Part shown: in pieces, positions 1-7,400 of the stretch | How positions within the stretch are numbered: the first letter of the stretch is position 1 | How the letters are laid out: every line of letters starts with the position of its first letter | Assembly (NCBI GenBank): GCA_934247875.1 | Contig: CAKQJZ010000063.1 | Coordinates: 1-11,270 of the forward strand | Direction: 5' to 3' | DNA: 11,270 bases | Source: an uncultured Spirochaetales bacterium | GTDB lineage: Bacteria; Spirochaetota; Spirochaetia; Sphaerochaetales; Sphaerochaetaceae | The notes under the pieces: model-generated | What the model was told of the DNA's origin: nothing | What the model saw: only the letters and a program-made list of their open reading frames with translations | The model's database searches: none | Program-made: the position numbers and the translations under genes

Positions 1-31
1 AATCTGATCCGAGTGCATATTCATGCACTAA

Positions 32-886
32 ATGATGAATATTCTTTCATGCGATTTTACTTTTGCAATTTCCTCTAAGGCACTTGATTATGGAATCGAG
101 CGTATGGATTCTTTACCTTTATGCAATCGCCTGATTAAGGAGATACACAAGATTCTCTTATCTGATACTCGTGGCGATGATAAGAACCCAGGAGAATTCA
201 GAACTTCTCAGAATTGGATTGGAGGCGCTGGCTGTTCTTTGAGAAATGCGAGATATATTCCACCAAACGTAGAAGACATGACTATTGCTATGTCTGATTT
301 AGAGAAGTTTATTAACGACGAGGATTCTATTGATCCTCTTGTAAAAGCCGCACTGATACATTATCAATTTGAAACCATCCACCCTTTTTTAGACGGAAAT
401 GGCAGAATTGGAAGACTCTTAATAATTCTATTCTTAATCGATAGGAAGATACTCTCAAAACCTGTTCTGTATATTTCCTATTTCTTGAAACTAAATAGGA
501 TTGAATACTTTGATAGGATGAGTGAAGTAAGACGCAAGGGCGACTATGAGCAATGGATTATGTTCTTCCTAGAAGCAGTCGAGCAAGCAGCTAGCGATGG
601 CATTGCTACTATCGATAAGCTTGTAGCGCTCCATGATAAGAATATGCAATTGATATATAACAAGAGCAATAATCTGCGAGTGAGAAACTTCCTTCCATAC
701 ATAGAGAACAATCCTATTATTGATATCAGGAAGACAGCGAGTGCTCTTAATATTGCTTATAATACTGCTTCTAAGCTTATATCTACATACGAGAGCCTTG
801 GAATCTTAGCCAATACTGGGTATGCAGATAAGAGCAGAATATATTCATACACAGAGTATCTTGAGATTCTTAAGTCAGGAACTTAG
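32..886 (+). CDS. Fic family protein, N-terminally truncated (possible pseudogene)
   Basis: Fic enzymes usually transfer AMP from ATP to a hydroxyl side chain of a target protein. The core motif HPFLDGNGRIGR lies at residues 117-128 with catalytic His117, the acidic D121 and the anion-binding GNGR. Upstream are the family signatures GEFRTSQNWIGG (54-65) and YIPP (75-78). Residues about 215-275 form a winged-helix DNA-binding tail, common in stand-alone Fic proteins. Relatives of this type are about 370 residues; this one has 284. It begins near the segment matching the family's ALxYGxxR region, so roughly the first 80-100 residues are missing, including the place where class II Fic proteins carry the inhibitory (S/T)xxxE(G/N) helix. 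An in-frame TAA at 29-31 abuts the ATG and no Shine-Dalgarno precedes it. It may be a remnant, or frameshifted from a gene starting before the window. The Fic assignment is certain; whether the product is functional is not. Confidence 0.85.
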   Translation: MMNILSCDFTFAISSKALDYGIERMDSLPLCNRLIKEIHKILLSDTRGDDKNPGEFRTSQNWIGGAGCSLRNARYIPPNVEDMTIAMSDLEKFINDEDSIDPLVKAALIHYQFETIHPFLDGNGRIGRLLIILFLIDRKILSKPVLYISYFLKLNRIEYFDRMSEVRRKGDYEQWIMFFLEAVEQAASDGIATIDKLVALHDKNMQLIYNKSNNLRVRNFLPYIENNPIIDIRKTASALNIAYNTASKLISTYESLGILANTGYADKSRIYSYTEYLEILKSGT

Positions 887-1734
887 AGCTCTTTCTTAAT
901 ATTCTCTAGAAGAGCATATGCACTATTGGCGCCTAGCATATCTTCATGATCTGCGTAGTATTCTGGGTGATACTGAACTCCGACTATAAGCTTTTTATCT
1001 GTCCTTTCTATTGCTTCTACTACACTTCCTGTGTTTTCAGTAGCTATGATGTTATGACCTTCTTCATAGTCTATTTCCTGATGATGAGCAGAAGCTACTT
1101 CTCTGATGATTCCAGTCTTTGTTGTGACACTATGAAATGAATAATCTCCATTAATAGCTCTATGAACACCTTCTAGTTCAGGAGCTATTGTTGAAATATC
1201 TTCAATGAGATTTAAGCCTGATGCAACTGCAAGCATTTGCATTCCACGGCATATTCCAAATGTAGGGATATCATGAGCGATGACATAGCGCATCAAGAGA
1301 TAATCAGAACTATCTCGCTCAGCATTATACATATAATCAAAGCTTGGCTCATAATCATCTCTATATAGTGTTGGTGAAATATCTTCTCCACCACTGAAAA
1401 CTATGATGTCATAGTCATCAAGATTTTCTTCAATATTGATTGAGTCAGTAGTTTTCAGAATCGATGCTGCTTCATCGCTTAGAGAGAAATCAAAGTTCAG
1501 ATAGTCGTCTGATATCTCTCCATCAACATAGGCAATATCATCTGTAGTGACCTTTGAAAGCAAAGTAACTTCAAAACCTTCGTCTTCAAAATATTTAACT
1601 AGTCTTTGGTATTTGATGCTTTTATCATCATCACGCCAAGCTATAGCTGCTTTATAGCTATCCTTATGCTCTAAAGTAGTACAGCTGGTGAGAATCAACA
1701 AAAGAGATAGTGCAACGAGTATATGCTTTTTCAT
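883..1734 (-). CDS. Lipoprotein class I glutamine amidotransferase-like (peptidase C26, gamma-glutamyl hydrolase type)
   Basis: The family hydrolyses gamma-glutamyl bonds (gamma-Glu-GABA hydrolase PuuD, folate gamma-glutamyl hydrolase). Residues 1-17 are a signal peptide ending in lipobox L15-T-S-C18, so the mature protein is probably lipid-anchored and faces the periplasm or outside. The class I amidotransferase fold is clear: SGGEDISP (114-121), nucleophile elbow FGICRGMQ (159-166) with Cys162, and QYHPE (254-258) giving His256 and Glu258 of the triad. Most C26 proteins are cytoplasmic, so the lipoprotein signal is unusual. The ATG overlaps the pgsW stop by 4 bp (ATGA) and an AGAGG box lies 5 nt upstream, so it is translationally coupled to the pgs genes. 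I infer that it cleaves or trims poly-gamma-glutamate. A role on another gamma-glutamyl substrate is possible. Confidence 0.9.
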   Translation of the reverse strand: MKKHILVALSLLLILTSCTTLEHKDSYKAAIAWRDDDKSIKYQRLVKYFEDEGFEVTLLSKVTTDDIAYVDGEISDDYLNFDFSLSDEAASILKTTDSINIEENLDDYDIIVFSGGEDISPTLYRDDYEPSFDYMYNAERDSSDYLLMRYVIAHDIPTFGICRGMQMLAVASGLNLIEDISTIAPELEGVHRAINGDYSFHSVTTKTGIIREVASAHHQEIDYEEGHNIIATENTGSVVEAIERTDKKLIVGVQYHPEYYADHEDMLGANSAYALLENIKKEL

Positions 1735-2810
1735 TTGAGCCTCTTTTTGCTATCGATAATGCCAAGTATCAATATAGCTAAAGCAATAGAAAGAGTTGCA
1801 ATTGCAATGCCTTTATTATATTCAACTTTCTCAAGCTTCTCGCCTTTATACATAGAAGGAAGTGGAACAGGATCGAATAATATTCCATTATCCTGGCATA
1901 GCTGTTTGACGCTTAATAGATTAATTACAGGAATACCACGAGATGCAAACTCATAATTGAGTCCCATAGTTGCAGACTTTGGGAGTTTAGGAGGATCAAG
2001 GACCAAACCGCGAGGGAATGACTGAGCATATGTGCTTACGCCGCTGTTTACAGATGCCCCGCCAACATTGACAAATAGTTTGATGTCATCACCATAGAGT
2101 TCCAAACGACGCTGGATACTCTCAGCAAGAGTATCTTTATATATAAACTCAGCGCCTGTCTTCTTTGCTTCTGCTAAGCAAAGCTCACGTGAGAGCTCAG
2201 AACTTCCTGTATAGAAAATATCTTCTAGGACTCCGCCGCCTTTATCATTAGCGCTTCCGCAAGATACTCCTACTAAGTCAAAATCTGCAAATCCCCCCTC
2301 TTTTAAGTCATTCACAATATCAAAGATAGTGTAGCTAGTTCGAGTAGCACCATGCATGCTTGAACCAACAGAAGCAATGAGTTTGACTTTAAGACCCATA
2401 GTAGTTGCTGATGTTAGCGTTGCTATTACAAAGCCAGGGAATGAGCCAGTAGCACCTACTGCGATTGTATCGCCCTTCTTTAGCCCTGCTTCATGGTAGT
2501 ACCTGATAAGAGCAGATGCAAACTGAGGATTCAAAGCAGAACGCTTTGCTGATTCTTCTCCTGGAGTGGATGTTAGCTCTGTAAATTCAGGACCAAGAAG
2601 TGCTGTCTTGTTTATATCAGCCTCTTCAATCTCAATACCTTTAGAGATAATGATTTCTTTTAAGTATTTCTCACTCTCTTCCATCCGCTTTGCAGCATCT
2701 ACTTGCATCTCTTCATATTCTTCACTCTTGATTTCTGCAAAGATGTAAGTGAGTGAAATTCCAAGAACCAATACAGCAAGAATCAAGAACAAGTATCTTT
2801 TTCTTATCAT
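1731..2810 (-). CDS. pgsW: Poly-gamma-glutamate system protein PgsW
   Basis: This matches the 'poly-gamma-glutamate system protein' family found beside pgsB and pgsC in spirochaetes and fusobacteria; its biochemical role is not settled. Membrane helices occur at both ends (about residues 6-25 and 334-352), flanking a roughly 300-residue domain expected outside the cytoplasm. That domain contains glycine-rich loops GATGSFPGF, ASVGSSMHGATR and NVGGASVNSG. I chose the ATG at 2808-2810, giving 359 residues, because AGGTGG lies 5 nt upstream. A GTG three codons earlier (2819) is in frame but has no Shine-Dalgarno. With the ATG, the start lies 1 nt past the pgsC stop (TGATATG); with the GTG it would overlap pgsC by 8 bp. 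Either way it is co-translated with pgsC. It probably replaces or assists CapA/PgsA in polymer export or display (inference). Confidence 0.82.
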   Translation of the reverse strand: MIRKRYLFLILAVLVLGISLTYIFAEIKSEEYEEMQVDAAKRMEESEKYLKEIIISKGIEIEEADINKTALLGPEFTELTSTPGEESAKRSALNPQFASALIRYYHEAGLKKGDTIAVGATGSFPGFVIATLTSATTMGLKVKLIASVGSSMHGATRTSYTIFDIVNDLKEGGFADFDLVGVSCGSANDKGGGVLEDIFYTGSSELSRELCLAEAKKTGAEFIYKDTLAESIQRRLELYGDDIKLFVNVGGASVNSGVSTYAQSFPRGLVLDPPKLPKSATMGLNYEFASRGIPVINLLSVKQLCQDNGILFDPVPLPSMYKGEKLEKVEYNKGIAIATLSIALAILILGIIDSKKRLK

Positions 2811-2811
2811 A

Positions 2812-3240
2812 TCAGCCACCTATGATCATCAAGAGTCGAACAACGACTGTGAGAGCGGCTATAGTCAGAAGTGTCTTGATAATCCCTTGCTTTTCCATAT
2901 CAGAGGCAATAAGGCCAGGGATAATAAAGCCTATTACTCTGAAATCAAGGTCAAATGAAGATAGAATGAACGCACTCTTTTCAAGTGCATATACAGATAT
3001 CAGAGATAAGACTAATGAGAGTGCGAAGCGTCTCCTTCCATAAAGGATAATGAAATGCTGCAGTACTCTTACTACTATAGTTATCAGAAGCGCAATAGCT
3101 ATAGTTGCAGCAACTCTTGTAGGCTCATTGAAAAAGTATGCAAGGTATCCACATGATACCAGTCCACCAGTTAAAAGACCTGTAAACTCAGTTATGATAA
3201 AACTCAATATTACGCTTAACGCAACGAGATTAAATAGCAT
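2812..3240 (-). CDS. pgsC: Poly-gamma-glutamate biosynthesis membrane protein PgsC/CapC
   Basis: CapC/PgsC is the integral membrane partner of the PgsB ligase; together they form the membrane polyglutamate synthase. The 142 residues are close to the usual ~150 and are mostly hydrophobic, with about five predicted helices (around 4-20, 44-62, 73-90, 101-115, 124-140). Two family signatures stand out: TEFTGLLTGGLVSCGYLAYF at residues 17-36, matching the family's T-x-x-x-GLxxGGLVxxGYLA pattern, and the IGFIIPGLIASDMEKQG segment near 102-118. The start ATG shares one base with the pgsB stop (TAATG), typical of translational coupling. No good Shine-Dalgarno lies directly upstream; a GGGGAGGG stretch is 27 nt away, beyond a small hairpin at 3250-3264. 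Confidence 0.93.
   Translation of the reverse strand: MLFNLVALSVILSFIITEFTGLLTGGLVSCGYLAYFFNEPTRVAATIAIALLITIVVRVLQHFIILYGRRRFALSLVLSLISVYALEKSAFILSSFDLDFRVIGFIIPGLIASDMEKQGIIKTLLTIAALTVVVRLLMIIGG
2816..2821 (-). promoter_or_regulatory. Ribosome binding site that decides the pgsW start
   Basis: AGGTGG on the minus strand lies 5 nt before the ATG at 2808-2810. It overlaps the alternative GTG (2817-2819) itself, so it cannot serve that codon. This is the reason for choosing the shorter protein. Confidence 0.6.
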
Positions 3241-4334
3241 TATTCAAATAGAGCTATAAGCTCTTCACCCTCCCCTTTGATATTGCCAAGTCCTATGAAA
3301 ACCTGACATCGGCTGCTATCAATAACTCCTTTTAAATCATCAATAGAGATAGCATGTGCATCTGCAAGTTTCCCAAAGTGGCGCATGACTTTATTTTTAT
3401 AGTCTCCAATCACATAGACTTTATCGATGATATCTCTATTATTTTTCAAAACATCATCAAAAAGAGAAATTCTATATTCTCTGTCTTTTCTATTGTTATA
3501 TATAAGATTTACCTTTCTATTCCATTTTGAAAGCGCACTATTCATGCTCGATAAATCATTGATGCTGAATGATGGAATAAAAAGCGAAGATGAGCCAACA
3601 TTGAAAGGCTTTAAAAGGCCTTTATCTGGAATGAAATTCTTAATGCCTTCATTCAGATACTCTTCATTTATGTTCATATCCTTAAGAATTGCTCTGACAA
3701 TAGCAATAGCTGAAGGATGTATGTCTTCTCGAGGAGAAGTTTCGCTTTTAGCATCAACAAAAGTCACATTCTGAAAATCATCATATAGATGCTCTGTGAC
3801 ATAAAGCTTCGCATTCTTAGGGATAGACATGCGCAGCACTTCACTAGTGCTTTCAATGCTTCTGCCCATCTCAGGAACATGATCTACAAATGTATTGGCA
3901 ATTACAACTGAAGTTGGAGAGACAAGAGTATCACGGATAGCCTTCTGGTTCTCTTTCTGAAGCGCCATACACTCAACAACTGCACACTCTGCCCCGCACT
4001 CTTCTGCACGCTTCCAGAACTTAATGAGCTCATACACACGCGCAGGTCTGCGTCTTTTTATCTCTTCTATCTCGCCGCTTGGCAATATCATCTGGGCCTC
4101 AGAGCCTGTAGTTCTTCCAATTGTTTTAATACCAGCACTTTGAAGAGATGAGACAAGCAAACGAGTAATAGTTGTCTTTCCTCTTGTTCCATTTATGAGG
4201 ATTCTTGTCTTGACACTATTTATCCTTTTCATATGAAGGTAATGTTCTATAAAACCAAGAATTAATAAAATTGCAAAAAGAGAAGAAACTATAATAAACA
4301 TAACAATCAAATGAGGTGCTGGCCTTACCAACAC
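3240..4334 (-). CDS. pgsB: Poly-gamma-glutamate synthase ligase PgsB/CapB
   Basis: PgsB is the ATP-dependent amide ligase that joins glutamates through the gamma-carboxyl, and is related to Mur and folylpolyglutamate ligases. An N-terminal membrane helix (about residues 9-30) is followed by the P-loop NGTRGKTT (48-55), the ECMAL segment (121-125), NTFVDHVPEMG (147-157), NNRKDREYR (280-288) and the C-terminal GLGNIKGEGEEL (348-359). All are conserved PgsB landmarks. Its 364 residues are slightly shorter than the usual ~390. The start is uncertain: the longest frame begins at a GTG (4332-4334) preceded by GGGG, only about 6 nt from the predicted transcription start. In-frame TTG (4310) and ATG (4301) are alternatives, and all leave the membrane helix largely intact. 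It is the first gene of the pgs operon. Confidence 0.95.
   Translation of the reverse strand: MLVRPAPHLIVMFIIVSSLFAILLILGFIEHYLHMKRINSVKTRILINGTRGKTTITRLLVSSLQSAGIKTIGRTTGSEAQMILPSGEIEEIKRRRPARVYELIKFWKRAEECGAECAVVECMALQKENQKAIRDTLVSPTSVVIANTFVDHVPEMGRSIESTSEVLRMSIPKNAKLYVTEHLYDDFQNVTFVDAKSETSPREDIHPSAIAIVRAILKDMNINEEYLNEGIKNFIPDKGLLKPFNVGSSSLFIPSFSINDLSSMNSALSKWNRKVNLIYNNRKDREYRISLFDDVLKNNRDIIDKVYVIGDYKNKVMRHFGKLADAHAISIDDLKGVIDSSRCQVFIGLGNIKGEGEELIALFE
3250..3264 (-). promoter_or_regulatory. Small hairpin at the pgsB-pgsC junction
   Basis: On the minus strand, AGAGCT-TAT-AGCTCT can form a 6-bp stem with a 3-nt loop at the end of pgsB. A GGGGAGGG stretch (3268-3275) sits just 5' of it. Folding the 15-nt hairpin would shorten the distance from this Shine-Dalgarno-like stretch to the pgsC ATG from 27 to 12 nt. 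These bases are also pgsB codons, so the arrangement may be coincidental. Confidence 0.3.
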
Positions 4335-4346
4335 CCCACGAAATAA

Positions 4347-4355
4347 ATTATAACA
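4347..4355 (-). promoter_or_regulatory. Predicted pgs operon promoter, extended -10
   Basis: Read on the minus strand, these bases are TGTTATAAT, a perfect sigma-70 extended -10 (TGnTATAAT). The -35 at 16-18 bp spacing is poor (TCTTAA-like at about 4370-4375), as is usual for extended -10 promoters. Transcription would begin near 4340, leaving a leader of only about 6 nt before the GTG at 4334. Confidence 0.6.
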
Positions 4356-4382
4356 TACTATTTAAATATTTAAGATACTATT
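4355..4382. repeat. Palindrome and direct repeats, candidate operator upstream of pgsB
   Basis: A perfect 12-bp palindrome TTAAATATTTAA (4362-4373) lies where the -35 box and spacer would be. It is bracketed by two copies of ATACTATT (4355-4362 and 4375-4382), whose starts are 20 bp apart, close to two helical turns; a partial ATACT copy follows at 4390. The position suits a repressor or activator site for the pgs operon. The sequence is pure A/T in the palindrome, so chance is a real alternative. Confidence 0.35.
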
Positions 4383-4415
4383 CATAAGAATACTCATGCA
4401 ATTCATTGTGGTTTT

Positions 4416-7400
4416 CTATTCTTTTTCTTTTTCCTTCACCTCTATATAAAAACGTTTTAATACCGGAGTAGAAAATCCTGCTAAGAAATAATGAGTCTCA
4501 TCTTCTCCTATAACCTTGAATTTGCTAAATCCATCATGAGCTCTTACATATTTCTCAGATTTGGATGAACTTATATAATCATACTCTACTGGTAAATCAA
4601 CCATTGCCTTACTACCATTATTAAGCTTAGCCTTTTTCTTCTTTTTCTTTACACTATTTGAATTGAATGTTTTAACACTGGCTTCAGGTATTTTGATAAC
4701 TTTCGGAACTCTGAGACTCGGCGTAGCGGGCTTAGGAACATCTCGTATTGTCCCTTCACTTTGTACGTTACCTTCTGTTTTACTTACATTTCTTACTGTT
4801 TGTTCAGCAAAGATCGTAAATGACTCTTTATTTGCAATGATAGATTCATCTGAATCATCCAAGAATGAAGAGAAGTTATTGAAAATCGTTTGCAAATCTA
4901 AAAAATGTCTAGGATCAAATGTAATCTCTGCATATTTTCCATTTAAAGTGAATCCTACACGAATTGGAGAATTATCCCTCTCTGAAACAGAAATATTCTT
5001 TACCTGATCCTCAAAATCACTTAAGTCTTTTGAGCATACATCATACTTTGCGGAACAATTTGGACATAATGATAGAGAGTTCCAGCATAAATAATCTGCA
5101 TTTCTTATCTTATCTGGTAAGATGTCACTGCTAATAATATTTTTAGCAACAAAATAAGGCTTTCCATCATAGGATCTGATTCTTGTTCCACATATTTGGC
5201 ATTTACCTTTGTACCATTCTTGCAGCTTCGCTTTTTCTTCTTTGCTTGATAAACTTACCTTTGAGTACCTGTACTTTAATTTCGGTTTTTCATTCATACT
5301 CGATGTGAATGTATTAGATATATTGCGAACACGTTTTTCCTTGTTTGTTACAGCACCTATATCTGTCTGCTCATCATCTTCAGGGTCCTCAGCATTCCAC
5401 GTCGCTTTTTTATTCTCTTTAGAAAGTCCTTCTCCTATGCTCTTAACGGAGGGTTTTGTTCGTTGTTGTTTTTCTACTTGTCTCACCAATTCATCATATT
5501 GGCTCTTAGGCATGACTACACTGCCATTTTTTTCGATTAGGCGCACAGCATCTTCTATTTCTCTCTCTTTTTGAGTAAGCGTACTTCCCAAGCGAAGAGC
5601 TTTGATTAAAGGATTTGACTCAATATTGTCTAGGTCATATATCTCATCTAATTCTGATACATCAACCTCTGAAGGTTTTAACTTATTTCCTGCTTTATCA
5701 AATAACCAAGCATAGTTCTTTAGGTAATAAACCAGGGATGAATCACACTTATTTATTTTTTGATTTGAATTAGCGCGATAGACAGCATATTGATAAGCAC
5801 GGCTGTTTGTATTTTTGGAAATTGAAATATCATAATCTTTTAAACATCTCTTTTCATAAGCTAAAAGCGTTTTCCAAATCAAAGAGCTTATTGGCTTGGT
5901 TATGTTCTTTAAAATAGAAGTTATATTTACAATACTATAATCTATACTTATTCCATAACCCTCAGACCATGATCCTGCAGTGACTAGACTCTCATAAAAC
6001 TTCGGATGATTTCTGGCATTTGTTTCAATTATTTTAAGCGTTTTACTCATTTGACAACGTAAAGCAAAATCAATGAACTTTTTTAATTGCTCTTTTGAAA
6101 ACATGGAAGCATAATCATCGCATAAGCATTTTTTCTTCAAAAGATTAGCAACTTCATTACCTACACTATTCCCAAATCTGGGTCCAAGTACCAATTCAGA
6201 AGCACGTGCAGAACGGAGTGTTTTGTCATCTCTATACAAAAACAACTTATACGCTGAGAAATCTATTCGATTTCCACTTTCCTTATTATGCTCTTCTGCA
6301 TATTTTATAATTCTCATTAGTAAATCACAGCATTTTCTATCTACTATATAGCTAGTTTGATTCTCATATGATTTTATCTGTGCAAGCATTTGATCTTTAA
6401 TTCCATAACTTCGGATGCTCAGTGCCGAAATGAAGAAATCTTGCAGTTCTTTTCGCTCTTTCTCATTAGCCGTATTTGAAAAAATCTTACGGTCAACAAC
6501 TAGAAGCTCTTTTGGTGCATCAAAATCATAAGATGGGGGCATATATAACTCTGTTGCTTTATGACATTTATTATCTGATGCCAGTATTATTGATGCATGT
6601 GTTAAATTATAGCTAAAAGTAGAATCATCTTGCTGAAAGCACTTATTGCAAAGAAGATAGAATTTAATGAACCATGGTATGTCATGATCTTTTAAGATCT
6701 CTTCAATTACTATATGAGAAGTAAATATGGAATTATCATAACTTCTATCAAATAATTTTTTAAACTGTTCATAATCAAATTCAAGGACTTTCAGACTTCT
6801 AATAAACTCAAGCCCTCTTTGTACAGGACGTTGTATCCAAAAGTAATCTTTGCCAAAGAGCTTTTGAAGTTCTCTAGAACCAAAAACTTCTGATAAATCA
6901 GCATAGCCATAAACAGAACAACCAGCACGATGATATTTGCCATTTTTGTCAATCAAATATGGTTTCTCATAAAAAGCATTTATAACAGCTCTGTAGATAA
7001 TTTTGTAATAAGGAGTCAATGCATCATTTCCATTAGGCATTACAGATAAAAAGCTAATAGTTAACAGCCCTAATGACTTAATCGTTTCCAAAGAATCCAC
7101 GACCAAAGAAGCAATATGATTAAAAATGGCCTCATTTTGTTCACAGTTTCGAATACTATCTCTTGCAACAGTAGAAGCAAATGCCGCATTAATATGAAAT
7201 TTCAAATGAGAAAACTCTTTATCTGCTGGAAAATAAATATATGTCTTAGGGTTTTGCACTGGGACAATTGAAAATTTGGAGTTTCTAGGATTCTTTTCAA
7301 GCTTATATGCTATAGATATATTAACCGTCTTTATAATGCGTTTTTCATCTAATACTTGAACTTTATTACTAAAGCATAGCCACTGGGTAGAAATCTGATT

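Noticed and set aside
888..915. Inverted repeat near the Fic and C26 gene ends as a bidirectional terminator
   Set aside because: No T-tract follows on either strand, and the stem is short with a 16-nt loop.
3427..3774. Long plus-strand open frames opposite the pgs and ATPase genes (for example 3427-3774, 4663-5007, 5209-5574)
   Set aside because: They lie wholly inside strongly supported minus-strand genes and their translations show no domain or signal, so they are shadow frames.
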